A stretch of DNA of 64,000 nucleotides from Verrucomicrobiia bacterium (GTDB lineage: Bacteria; Verrucomicrobiota; Verrucomicrobiia; Verrucomicrobiales; DEV007): positions 124,001-188,000 of the forward strand of contig JAUIAH010000009.1 in the NCBI GenBank assembly GCA_030425385.1, in the 5' to 3' direction. Below, one piece after another: positions 51,523-60,797 of this stretch. A program made the translations under genes and the position numbers. The notes beneath the pieces were generated by a model. That model did no database searches and was not told the DNA's origin. It worked only from the letters and a program-made list of their open reading frames with translations. Within the stretch, counting starts at the first letter, position 1; each line of letters opens with the position of its first letter.

Positions 51523-51555
51523 AAATGAAACGGACGAGAATCCTTGTGAAGGGAT

Positions 51556-54500
51556 ATGCATTGCCGATTTCTGTGTCTTCTGGCCGTTCTCTCCGTTGTC
51601 CTCGCGGTCTGCCCAGCGTCCAGCAGGGCGGCCGAGATTGTCCATGCCACGCTAGATGTGCCCAACGCGGTGGGGTCCACCGGTGCCGTGGTGACCAAGC
51701 CGGGAGCCTCGCCCAACATGGGGGTTCAGCACAGTCGGAGTGGCAATGGGAGCTACGCGGTCTACGTCGGAGACGTGCCGGGCGATTTCACGACCTCAGG
51801 CGTGATGCTGACTAGCGTCGCAGAGAACGGGCGTAGCAATGGCAGTGGGACCCAATACCCAACGTCCGCCACGGTTCTCGATGGTGACCGCATCCTCGCG
51901 ACCGTGCGCCAACCGGCGACCAATGCTGTCGTCCCCTTCAATGTGGACACGGCGGTGGCCTGGTTCCCATTTGAGGATTTCTATGGGGGCGTTGCTTTGA
52001 ACGACCTGGGAAGCAACGGAAGCGCGATGGAAACCATTGTCGGGCACCCTGACATTGATCTTGGAGAAGAGTTTACCGATGATGGGGGCGGACGCTTCAC
52101 TCTGGACCTGACCGCCCTTGGAGCCCGTTCAGAAGAAGGCATCTTGCTCGTCAATAGTGCCAAAGCCGAGAATAACTATGCCCTTTCTCAAGCCCATGCC
52201 GACGGTGCGTTCACCATCTTTAGTCATGACAATCGCGTGCATGACGCGGTGTATGAACGCGATCCGGTGGCTTTCGTCTATATCCCCAAGAACCACGGTT
52301 CAGAACAAATCATTGCGATGGGGAGGATTGGAGGATCTCAGCCCATCTCGCAAGGGCGGTTCAGTGTCACCGTTGCCGCGGATGGTATTTATCACTTAGC
52401 GATTCCCGATCACACGCATGAGACGGGCACCCTGATCATCAGTCCTGAAGGTGGCGACAGTTTGAATGTCGATAATATTTGGTCCTACGAATGGCATGAA
52501 GCCAATCAGCACTGGGTCATCCAGACACGTGACCTGACAGGCTTGGGGCTGCAGAGACTTGGGAATGAGGCTGCTTTCAGCTTTGCGTTCATCACCACGC
52601 CCCCCATTCATGTCGATGCCTCGGCACCCGACGGTGGGGATGGGCTCACCTGGGCCACTGCCTACAAAGATCTGAATACAGCTATTGCTCAAATGGATCG
52701 CGACGACGTGCTCTGGGTGGCAGAAGGCACCTACACACCGACTGATAGTTCCATGCCTTTCACCTTTCCTGATCGGGTGGAGATCTACGGAGGATTTCCG
52801 CCGGGAGGTGGTGATGGTACGTTTGAAGCTCGCAATCCCAATCCCGCTACCAATAACACTGTGCTTTCAGGTGATCTCTTGGGGGATGATGTGGCCGACT
52901 TTGGCAATCGGGATGACAATGCCTACAGGGTCGTCCATTTGAGCAGCAACTACAACGCCCTTCGTCTGGACGGTTTCACCATTCGTGGCGGCAACGGCAC
53001 TCTGTTTGAGGGCTTTCTCTTTGATGGAAGTGGGATCCACTGCGGCAACAATACGTTTGGTGATTTGGTGAATTTAATCATCGAAGACAACGAATCAGGG
53101 AGAGGAGGAGGACTCTTTGTCGATCATGGGAGGACCACGTTTACCAATGTGATCGTGAGAAACAACAAAGCGAGCACGGATGGCGGCGGGATTTATGTGG
53201 ATTCGAGCAGCCTGAGCCGGTTTCGATTTGATAATTTGCTCGTGAGTAACAATCTGGCCGAAGGGAGCGGTGGCGGTCTGTATGTGATGGATGATCGCGT
53301 GACGATTGGCAATGGCACGATCGCCGACAATCATGCGGCCCTCGGTGGTGGCGCCGTAGCGGGGAATGGGAATCTGGTTTGTTCCAATTCCATTGTGTGG
53401 GGAAATACCAACACAGCGGGTGCGCCGGTGGAAATCACGCTTGCCGTGGCAGATCATTGTACGATCCAAGACGAGCCGGGCGCCTTCGATCCCCTGTTTG
53501 CCAATGCCGACTACGATCTCGCCCCTGGGTCTCCCGCGATTGATGCGGGTGAGAATGGCTTGTTGCCCTTTGATGCTCTCGACCTCGATCTCGATGCCAA
53601 TGTGATCGAACAGATTCCCACCGATGTGGGAAGTCGGCTACGCATTGCAGGAGCCCTGGTAGACCTTGGCGCTCGGGAAACGTGCGAAGATCTGTCGAGT
53701 ACGGATCATACGGTGCTGACGGAGTCTTGGGAGATCGGGCTGGACCGGGGAACCATCACGGACTTCCTCCCAAGTGGATGGCAGACAAATGCCGAACCGG
53801 GCACGGATCAAATCTGGCGTCCGGGCAGCGGTGCCATAGGATCACGATTTTATAATGCTGATCCGCTCGAGGCCCCTGCTCATGGGAACAATGCTCTTTA
53901 TGTACGGAACGAGGGCCTCGTGTTTAAAGTCACGGATACGATCTTGGAAGCGGGGAAGACCTATACATTGAAGGCGGCTATTGGGTATGACCTTGAGGTC
54001 GATTCGCGCGGCTGGCTCCTCGGCCTCTACACGGTGCAAGCCGACGGATCAGGGCTGGATCACTCACTTGGAGTCACGCACGAATCTTCTCCGAATGCGA
54101 TCATTCCGACGGAAGGCAATTGGGCTGTGAATGAGGTGCGTATCAACGGATCGGATGCCCCTGCAGACGCCTTGGGACGCCGCCTTATCGTCGGACTCAA
54201 GCACCGCGCCGTAGGCTTGGGATCGACCGCCTATTTCGACAATGTCCAATTAGAGGTGACAGGGGAAACGGATCTCGACTTCACTCTGCCTGTGGCCGGT
54301 GCTATCGATGTGGATCCCAATGAGGCGATCACCATGAGCTTTGCTTCTGACCTGAATGCGGCTACCATCCATAGTGGCACCGTCACAGTGACCGGATCGC
54401 TTTCTGGAGTCTTGTCAGGGAACATTGATGTGAATGGATCTCAGCTGATCTTTACCCCGAGCCAAGCGCTCCAAGAAGGTGAGACGGTCACCCTTGCGTT

Positions 54501-57500
54501 GTCTGATAGTGCACGTTCGGCCTCTGGGCAGTCACTAGGTGGCGCAACCCTACGCTTTCAAACGCGCCTTCCCGCGGCCATGGCCCTGTTGAGTCGAGAC
54601 AATGTTTCGCGACCCGAAAGCAGCGCAGGCAATGCGGTAGATGCGCTCACTGGCGCGTTCAATCCTGCTTTTAGTCCAATTTCTGTCGATGGCGTTCGCT
54701 CCCTCGATTTCCCATTGCTCTATCACTCTCTCTTCACGGGGAACCAGGGACAAATGGGGCATGGATGGAGTCACGCCTACGAAGTGCGTCTCACCGGCAA
54801 CCCTCACGGAACGCTGACGGTGCTCTGGGACACCACACGTCGGAATGCTTTTGAGTTTGCTGGTCCCGGAGTCCCTTACACACCTGTGGATGAAGCGGTA
54901 CAGTACGCCGAACTCATTCGTCGATCCGATGGCGTCTGGTGGCTGACCATGGAAGATGGTACCGTTTATGAGTTTGGTTTGAACGGCCGATTGGAGAGAC
55001 TGGGCAACAAGGTCTTTCAATGGCTAGAGATGCGTTATGAATCAGGCCGCCTAGCCAGCATCTTTGAGCCCATTGCGGAGAAGACGTTGACGGTGCACTA
55101 TAACGACGACGGACTGGTCTCGGGCCTTTCAGATGATCTTGGGCGGGAAGTCTACTTTCTTTATGACAATCGCCAACGGCTCACCACGGTTACGGATCCT
55201 CTCTATGTGGGTGCCGCCGTGATCGGCGATACCTTTGGTCCCAAGAATATCCTTGGTGGCGATGGATTGATTCATCAGATGGAATTCGATGGGGATGGCA
55301 CGGTTGGGCGTCTCCGGGTCGAGGAGGGAAGGTTTACCAATGCCACGAATTTCGAAGATCTGCGGATCACCTTGATGGCGCCGAGTGGCGCCAGCACGGT
55401 GATTCATGACCGCACCGCTCACGCTACCGAGTTCGACGGGCTGTTTATTGATGGGCTCGACGGGGAGCCCGCTCGTGGTACCTGGACATTGCAAGTGCAA
55501 GATCTCGCAGGGAGCGCGACTGGCCAATTGGTGGAATGGCAGATGCGCTTTACCGGGTCAACGAATTCGGTGCATTACACGTATGCAGATGGCGCCTTTC
55601 CTGTCGCCGGTCAGTTGATCCGTGCGGATGATGTTCTCGGAGAACGCTTCTTTGCCAATACCTACGATTCCAGTGGGCGAGTCCTTACTCAAGATGACGG
55701 CCGGGACGATAATCGGTTGAGCACATTCACCTATGAGTCATTACCTGGCGGAGCCCAGCGCACGACCTACACAGATCGCGAGGGGCATCCAAGCGTGTAT
55801 GACTTCAATGCCGATCGACGGCTCGTGCTCCTGACAGATCCGGTGGGTAGTGGTGTGGCCTTTGAGTACAACGATAGAGGCGACCGAACGAAAGCCATCG
55901 ATCAAATGGGGAATGAGACTGCTTTTGAGTACGATGACGATGGTAATCTCATCACCATGATCGATGCGGTGGGAAATCGCATCCCGTTCGTGTATGACGA
56001 ACGGCGCAATGTCATTGCGATTCATGATATTCCTAGAGCGACCGAGATCACCTATGACGAACGAAACAACACCACCAAGGTGACTCACCCCTCTGGTCGT
56101 GTCCTGGAGAATACCTACGACGCCAATAGCCAACTGAGTGCCTATGTCGATTATCGGCTGGAAGAAAGCACCAATGAATTGATCGAGGCCGTTACTGTCG
56201 GCTGGGCGGGTACGATTGGGCAACGTCGCACGGTGACCCTGCCTGAAGGTGGGGAAATTGTGTATCTCTACGATCCCTTGGGCCGCCTGGTTTCGACAAC
56301 CAATGCTGAGGGTAAGGAATCCACCTATACGTATTCGCAGACGGGCAAAGTCACCTCGGAGACGGATCCTTCCGGGGGCGTCACCTTTCGCTGCTTCGAT
56401 CACCGTGATCGTCTCGTCGTGATCATCGATAAAGAGGGTAATCGCAGCACCTTTGAATATGATGGGAACAACAATCTCATCCGCAGAACCAATCCGGAAG
56501 GGCAGACGACCACAATTCATTATGATGGCGAAGATCGCTCCATTGCGCGAGTCGACCATTTGGGCAACCGCCAGGAGCAGATCCGCGATGCCGCTGGTCA
56601 GTTGATAGAGCAGGTCAATGAGGAAGGTGATCGCCTCTACCTCCAATACGACGCCGCAGGACGCGAGACGCGCCGCTATGCCGATGACGGCACGCTAATC
56701 CTGGAGACGAGCTATGATCGATTAGGGCTCATCACTACCGAATACGATGCCAACGGAGAGGCGACCACATACTCTTACAATGCGCTTCGCGAGCCTACTC
56801 AACTGATAGTGGGAAATAGGCGTATCGGAGCGACGCTTCACAACAGCGATCAGAAGCCCCTGGTGGGTTTCGGTGGCCAACGAGTCTACACGGGCAATCG
56901 TATTTCCAAACTTATCAATAATCGGGACGCAGTTACTGAGTTTCGTTTTGACGAATCTTTGCGGGTCAAACGCATCCAGACCGAGTTCTCGGAGGCGTCC
57001 AGCAGTTCTCTCTTTACCGATTACGAATACGATGATCGCAGTCTGGTCACGAAGGAAACCTACGCTTCTGGGAAAGTTCTCAACTACGCGTATGATGCTG
57101 TTGGTCGATTGGAAAGCATCACCCCCGATGGCAGTCGGAGTTTCCAGCCAGGGAAGCGATTCGTCTACGATGACAATGGAAATGCAATTGAAGTTCGAGG
57201 TGAAACCGATACTCCTTTGCTGCGTGAATACGACGGTTTGAACCGCATGACCCGTGCCGTCGACGTGGATGGGCGAGATATACGGATTCAGTATGACGGT
57301 GTGGGCAACGTCTCTCTCATCGTCTATCCCAACGGTGATACCGTGAGCTACGCCTATGATGGTGCGGGGAGACTGGAGTTGGTAACCGACTGGGCCAATC
57401 GGGAAACACGATACCACTACAATGAGAACGGATGGATCATTCGGATCGACTTGCCCAATGGCACTCAGCGAAGATTGACCTATGACACCAGGGGAGATGT

Positions 57501-59013
57501 GCTCTCACAAGTGGACACGGATATCCATGGGCAATTGATCGTGGGATATGACTTTCGGCGGGATCAACCAGACAAGATTGCCACGGAGGTGCCAAGGCAC
57601 GAGGAGCCGCCCTACATTCCTCAAGCGGTGTCGATGAGCTATGACCTTGCGGATCGGCTGACGCACTACAATGGTCAAGCGGTCACGTTTGATCTTGAAG
57701 GCAATATGACCAATGCCCCGCTCGGCATGGGGCAAATGACCTACGATGCGTTTAATAATCTCGCAACGGTCGATGGCTATTCCTACCACTATGACGCTGA
57801 GGATCATTTGATCGGATGGACAGTCAATGGCCAGGAAACGAAGTTTGACGTCAATCCGGCTTTTGGATCGGCACAGGTTCTGGCAAAACGCACGGATATC
57901 AGTGAAACACGCTATGTCTATGGGGTGGGTTTGCTGTATGAAGTGACCGGAGGCACCGCCAAGTTCTTCCATCAAGACTCTCGAGGGAGCACGGTCGCCA
58001 TCAGTCACAGTAGCGGCGTTGCCGTGGGGCAGATTGCCTACAGTCCTTATGGTAAGATCATTCATCGGGCGGGGGATACCGATACCTTATTTCTCTTTAA
58101 TGGAGCCTATGGAGTGCTTACGAGTCCTCAAGAATTCGTCTATATGCGCTATCGCTGGTATTGGCCTGAGATTCGGAGGTTTATCAATCGCGATGCCCAT
58201 CTTGGCGATATCTTCGAGGTGGATTCCATGAATCGCTATGCGTTTGCAGGAAACGATCCGGTGGCGCGGATCGATCCCAATGGGGAATTGTGGTTTCTTG
58301 CTCCAGCTGCGGGCGCCTTGGCAGGGGCGACCATTGGCGCTGGAGTGACTTTGGTGGCGGATTTCCTCGACGATGGAAAGATCAATTCACCCTGGCAGGA
58401 CTACGCGAGCGCGGCCATCGGTGGTGCGGTCACAGGGGCGATTCTTACGGTGAATCCGGGTGCCGCTTTTGCGGCGGGTGGACTGGGCGCGGCGGCAGAG
58501 AACGTTTCGAACGCGCTTCTGAAAGAGGAGTCCATCGATGGCAAGGAATTGGTCAAAGATGTCCTTGTCGGTGCGGCGGCTGGCAAGGCAGGGAAGGCAG
58601 GCGGTAAAGTGTTTCGCAAAGCAAAGGTCAAGGTGTTCGGCAAATCGAGCAATGCAGCCAAACGTCGCGCCGTTCGCGGGTGGGGTGAGATCATGAAGGT
58701 CAGCGCGCGAGAAGAAGCGAAGCGTGCGGCGATTGGGATATTGAAGAAATCCGGTGGCCTGATTGGACGGACGCTTCTCCAGTCGCTTTCTGAGAGTTCT
58801 AGTGAGAGTGGTCCAGAAGGTGGCGGAGGCGGTGGCGATGGAGGGCTTCCTTCGGTGAAACCTGGAATCGAACGCCGCGCGGCGTTTGCGACGCAATCAG
58901 CTCTGGATCGACGCTTCGGAGCTTTCATTCACTGGCGCTTCTATGTAGAAGCCTTGGAGACCGCAGGGCGCGCGGCACCAACGAACCCGAATAACACTCT
59001 TGGCAATTTCTAA
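51556..59013 (+). CDS. Giant secreted RHS/YD-repeat protein with beta-helix and P-domain
   Basis: A 2485-residue protein with a signal peptide (C-L-L-A-V-L-S-V-V-L-A-V-C-P-A). A right-handed beta-helix with choice-of-anchor-like N-terminal part extends to about residue 700 (Y-G-G-F-P-P-G-G-G, G-G-G-I-Y-V-D). A jelly-roll-like section and an Ig-like Big_5 domain (about 912-1005) follow. The RHS N-terminal region starts near 1022 (N-A-V-D-A-L-T-G-A-F-N). A proprotein-convertase P-domain (about 1222-1340; G-T-W-T-L-Q-V-Q-D-L-A-G) interrupts it, then some 35 YD repeats run to about 2115 (F-E-Y-D-D-D-G-N-L). The RHS core (G-Q-I-A-Y-S-P-Y-G-K) ends at D-P-N-G-E near 2240. The last 245 residues have Gly-zipper helices and a Gly-rich linker; no toxin fold is recognised. 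Confidence 0.92.
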   Translation: MHCRFLCLLAVLSVVLAVCPASSRAAEIVHATLDVPNAVGSTGAVVTKPGASPNMGVQHSRSGNGSYAVYVGDVPGDFTTSGVMLTSVAENGRSNGSGTQYPTSATVLDGDRILATVRQPATNAVVPFNVDTAVAWFPFEDFYGGVALNDLGSNGSAMETIVGHPDIDLGEEFTDDGGGRFTLDLTALGARSEEGILLVNSAKAENNYALSQAHADGAFTIFSHDNRVHDAVYERDPVAFVYIPKNHGSEQIIAMGRIGGSQPISQGRFSVTVAADGIYHLAIPDHTHETGTLIISPEGGDSLNVDNIWSYEWHEANQHWVIQTRDLTGLGLQRLGNEAAFSFAFITTPPIHVDASAPDGGDGLTWATAYKDLNTAIAQMDRDDVLWVAEGTYTPTDSSMPFTFPDRVEIYGGFPPGGGDGTFEARNPNPATNNTVLSGDLLGDDVADFGNRDDNAYRVVHLSSNYNALRLDGFTIRGGNGTLFEGFLFDGSGIHCGNNTFGDLVNLIIEDNESGRGGGLFVDHGRTTFTNVIVRNNKASTDGGGIYVDSSSLSRFRFDNLLVSNNLAEGSGGGLYVMDDRVTIGNGTIADNHAALGGGAVAGNGNLVCSNSIVWGNTNTAGAPVEITLAVADHCTIQDEPGAFDPLFANADYDLAPGSPAIDAGENGLLPFDALDLDLDANVIEQIPTDVGSRLRIAGALVDLGARETCEDLSSTDHTVLTESWEIGLDRGTITDFLPSGWQTNAEPGTDQIWRPGSGAIGSRFYNADPLEAPAHGNNALYVRNEGLVFKVTDTILEAGKTYTLKAAIGYDLEVDSRGWLLGLYTVQADGSGLDHSLGVTHESSPNAIIPTEGNWAVNEVRINGSDAPADALGRRLIVGLKHRAVGLGSTAYFDNVQLEVTGETDLDFTLPVAGAIDVDPNEAITMSFASDLNAATIHSGTVTVTGSLSGVLSGNIDVNGSQLIFTPSQALQEGETVTLALSDSARSASGQSLGGATLRFQTRLPAAMALLSRDNVSRPESSAGNAVDALTGAFNPAFSPISVDGVRSLDFPLLYHSLFTGNQGQMGHGWSHAYEVRLTGNPHGTLTVLWDTTRRNAFEFAGPGVPYTPVDEAVQYAELIRRSDGVWWLTMEDGTVYEFGLNGRLERLGNKVFQWLEMRYESGRLASIFEPIAEKTLTVHYNDDGLVSGLSDDLGREVYFLYDNRQRLTTVTDPLYVGAAVIGDTFGPKNILGGDGLIHQMEFDGDGTVGRLRVEEGRFTNATNFEDLRITLMAPSGASTVIHDRTAHATEFDGLFIDGLDGEPARGTWTLQVQDLAGSATGQLVEWQMRFTGSTNSVHYTYADGAFPVAGQLIRADDVLGERFFANTYDSSGRVLTQDDGRDDNRLSTFTYESLPGGAQRTTYTDREGHPSVYDFNADRRLVLLTDPVGSGVAFEYNDRGDRTKAIDQMGNETAFEYDDDGNLITMIDAVGNRIPFVYDERRNVIAIHDIPRATEITYDERNNTTKVTHPSGRVLENTYDANSQLSAYVDYRLEESTNELIEAVTVGWAGTIGQRRTVTLPEGGEIVYLYDPLGRLVSTTNAEGKESTYTYSQTGKVTSETDPSGGVTFRCFDHRDRLVVIIDKEGNRSTFEYDGNNNLIRRTNPEGQTTTIHYDGEDRSIARVDHLGNRQEQIRDAAGQLIEQVNEEGDRLYLQYDAAGRETRRYADDGTLILETSYDRLGLITTEYDANGEATTYSYNALREPTQLIVGNRRIGATLHNSDQKPLVGFGGQRVYTGNRISKLINNRDAVTEFRFDESLRVKRIQTEFSEASSSSLFTDYEYDDRSLVTKETYASGKVLNYAYDAVGRLESITPDGSRSFQPGKRFVYDDNGNAIEVRGETDTPLLREYDGLNRMTRAVDVDGRDIRIQYDGVGNVSLIVYPNGDTVSYAYDGAGRLELVTDWANRETRYHYNENGWIIRIDLPNGTQRRLTYDTRGDVLSQVDTDIHGQLIVGYDFRRDQPDKIATEVPRHEEPPYIPQAVSMSYDLADRLTHYNGQAVTFDLEGNMTNAPLGMGQMTYDAFNNLATVDGYSYHYDAEDHLIGWTVNGQETKFDVNPAFGSAQVLAKRTDISETRYVYGVGLLYEVTGGTAKFFHQDSRGSTVAISHSSGVAVGQIAYSPYGKIIHRAGDTDTLFLFNGAYGVLTSPQEFVYMRYRWYWPEIRRFINRDAHLGDIFEVDSMNRYAFAGNDPVARIDPNGELWFLAPAAGALAGATIGAGVTLVADFLDDGKINSPWQDYASAAIGGAVTGAILTVNPGAAFAAGGLGAAAENVSNALLKEESIDGKELVKDVLVGAAAGKAGKAGGKVFRKAKVKVFGKSSNAAKRRAVRGWGEIMKVSAREEAKRAAIGILKKSGGLIGRTLLQSLSESSSESGPEGGGGGGDGGLPSVKPGIERRAAFATQSALDRRFGAFIHWRFYVEALETAGRAAPTNPNNTLGNF

Positions 59014-59024
59014 TCAAGCACACC

Positions 59025-59741
59025 ATGATAAAGAACATTCTGTTAGCTGGTTTATTCATGTCCATCGGGCATGCCCGCACGTATGAATATGATAGCGATG
59101 GGCGATTGATGCGTGTTGCTTATCCGAGCGGTCGCGGTGTCGTTTACGATTATGATGCCGCTGGAAATCTCACCAGTGTCACGCCTCTTAGTTTGCCAGT
59201 GGCGCCAACCGGTCTCATGGCGTCTCGCAACGGATCGGAGGTGACGCTTACCTGGTCGGATCACGCCGATAATGAATCGGGTTATATCGTCTATCGACGG
59301 CGAGATGGAGGCTTCTGGTCTGTCCTTGCTAATCTGACGGCCAACAGCCAGAGCTATCTCGACACGACCGCAGAGAGTGCCTTGTCATCATATGAATATC
59401 GAGTAGTGGCCAATAGTGCCAACGGCCCCTCCAGTGATAGCAACATCACCGAGGCCATCAGCAATGTTCCCTTCGAAATCTCGGAGTTTGAACTCACCGA
59501 GCCCACGGGCGAAACCATTGAATTGATCATCACCATCCCCTCGGATACCGGAGCGGTCTATGTGATCGAGGAAAGTGATGATCTCATCCGATGGAAACCG
59601 GTCTCCATTGCCAACCACGAGGAACTCTTTACGGGCGCATTCAACCAACGTTTCCTCGGTGACGACGGCGAGTCCACGACCGTGGTCATTGAAATTCCGG
59701 GAGCAACCGAAGCAAAGTTCTATCGTCCTGTGCAGCAATAG
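59025..59741 (+). CDS. Small secreted protein: one YD unit, FN3 domain and C-terminal module
   Basis: A 238-residue protein 11 bases after the RHS gene. After a short signal peptide (I-L-L-A-G-L-F-M-S-I-G-H-A), the mature start is a two-strand YD piece, T-Y-E-Y-D-S-D-G-R-L and V-V-Y-D-Y-D-A-A-G-N-L, like the repeats of the giant neighbour. A fibronectin type III domain follows (about 60-150; V-A-P-T-G-L-M-A-S, W-S-D-H-A-D-N-E-S-G-Y). The C-terminus has the 'Y-V-I-E-E-S-D-D-L-I-R-W ... F-Y-R-P' module. In position it resembles an immunity gene, but its signal peptide and domain types do not fit cytoplasmic immunity. It may be a partner or decapitated copy of the RHS protein. Confidence 0.85.
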   Translation: MIKNILLAGLFMSIGHARTYEYDSDGRLMRVAYPSGRGVVYDYDAAGNLTSVTPLSLPVAPTGLMASRNGSEVTLTWSDHADNESGYIVYRRRDGGFWSVLANLTANSQSYLDTTAESALSSYEYRVVANSANGPSSDSNITEAISNVPFEISEFELTEPTGETIELIITIPSDTGAVYVIEESDDLIRWKPVSIANHEELFTGAFNQRFLGDDGESTTVVIEIPGATEAKFYRPVQQ

Positions 59742-59826
59742 TCATGGTATTGGGTGATCATCGAGTTGGATAGCACGCGGGAATGGATGGCAAATCCGTC
59801 GTTCGTCTCGCTGGCAGGCATTCTGG

Positions 59827-60582
59827 TTACCCTTTGGCTTTCTTCTTGGCCTTCCCTTTCTTGAGGCGCACTTGAAAGGTCGTCACGCCACCTTTGGATC
59901 GCGTGCGCACTTCGAAGAGGTCGATGGCTCCGAAGAGATCGCTGAGTTTGCGGAAGCCGTAGGTGCGATGATCAAACGGTCCTTGATTGTTGATTCGGGA
60001 GCCCACTGGGCCGAGCTGTGCCCAGCCATCTTCATCCTGGGTGGCTTCGACCGCGCTACGCAAGGTGTTCATCAACTTGGTGTTTCCTTTAAGCTCATTG
60101 GTGGACTGTGACTGCTGCGAGGATGAATCTTTCGTCGTGCCCTTCTCATCCAGGTAGAGGAAGTGGGTGCAACTATTGATGAAGGGTTCAGGCGTCTTCG
60201 CACTCCCAAAGCCGATCACCCGTTTCCCATCAGCTCGCAGACGCAGGCAGATCGGTGTGAAATCGCAATCAGACGAGACGAGGCAGAATGTTTGCACGTC
60301 CTTGGTATAGAGAATGTCCATCGCTTCGATAAGGAGCGCCATGTCGGTGGCGTTCTTGCCCTTCACAATGTCGAAATGCTGAACGGGTTGAATGGCATAG
60401 TCGTGAAGGACCTTTTCCCATCCCGCCAGGGTCCGCTTCTTCCAGTTGCCGTAGGCTTTCCGAATATTCACGACCCCATGGGAAGCGAGCTCCGAGATGA
60501 TGAAATCAATCTTCGATGCCGGTGCGTTGTCCGCATCAATGAGAAGCGCGATGCTGGCGTGAGGGCTTTGAGTGCCATTCAT
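59827..60582 (-). CDS. NYN-domain RNase-like protein with OST-HTH domain
   Basis: A 251-residue cytoplasmic protein. Residues about 8-150 are a NYN/PIN-like (LabA/DUF88) ribonuclease fold with L-L-I-D-A-D-N-A-P at the start, the N-A-T-D-M-A-L-L-I-E-A-M-D core and V-S-S-D-C-D-F-T-P. These supply the acidic residues of the metal site. A Ser/Gln linker leads to an OST-HTH/LOTUS domain (about 180-240; Y-G-F-R-K-L-S-D-L-F). The C-terminus is a basic Lys-rich tail. This combination is typical of bacterial RNA-binding nucleases with unknown targets. No neighbour suggests a specific partner. Confidence 0.9.
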   Translation of the reverse strand: MNGTQSPHASIALLIDADNAPASKIDFIISELASHGVVNIRKAYGNWKKRTLAGWEKVLHDYAIQPVQHFDIVKGKNATDMALLIEAMDILYTKDVQTFCLVSSDCDFTPICLRLRADGKRVIGFGSAKTPEPFINSCTHFLYLDEKGTTKDSSSQQSQSTNELKGNTKLMNTLRSAVEATQDEDGWAQLGPVGSRINNQGPFDHRTYGFRKLSDLFGAIDLFEVRTRSKGGVTTFQVRLKKGKAKKKAKG

Positions 60583-60797
60583 GCCTGACCTTGTCAGCGA
60601 ATGGCGTCAGCGGAAATGGAAATCGTGCGTCTACACTGACAAGGCGTCGAATCAATACCTCTTCTGAAGTGGATTCCGACTTGATATAGATCCGGTCATT
60701 TCTCGGTGGTGACTTGGTAAGGTTCCCGAGGACTATCATTGAGGCGATGCTGCAGGTGCCTTCCTCTCGTGGAGGCGATTCCGGTCGTCATGAGGCC

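Noticed and set aside
55741-56646. Antisense frame of 301 codons inside the RHS gene
   Set aside because: The repetitive YD coding sequence produces open antisense frames; the RHS frame is continuous and well supported.
58275-59013. Assignment of the RHS tail to a named toxin family
   Set aside because: I see Gly-zipper helices and a Gly-rich linker but no catalytic motif; naming a toxin would be a guess.
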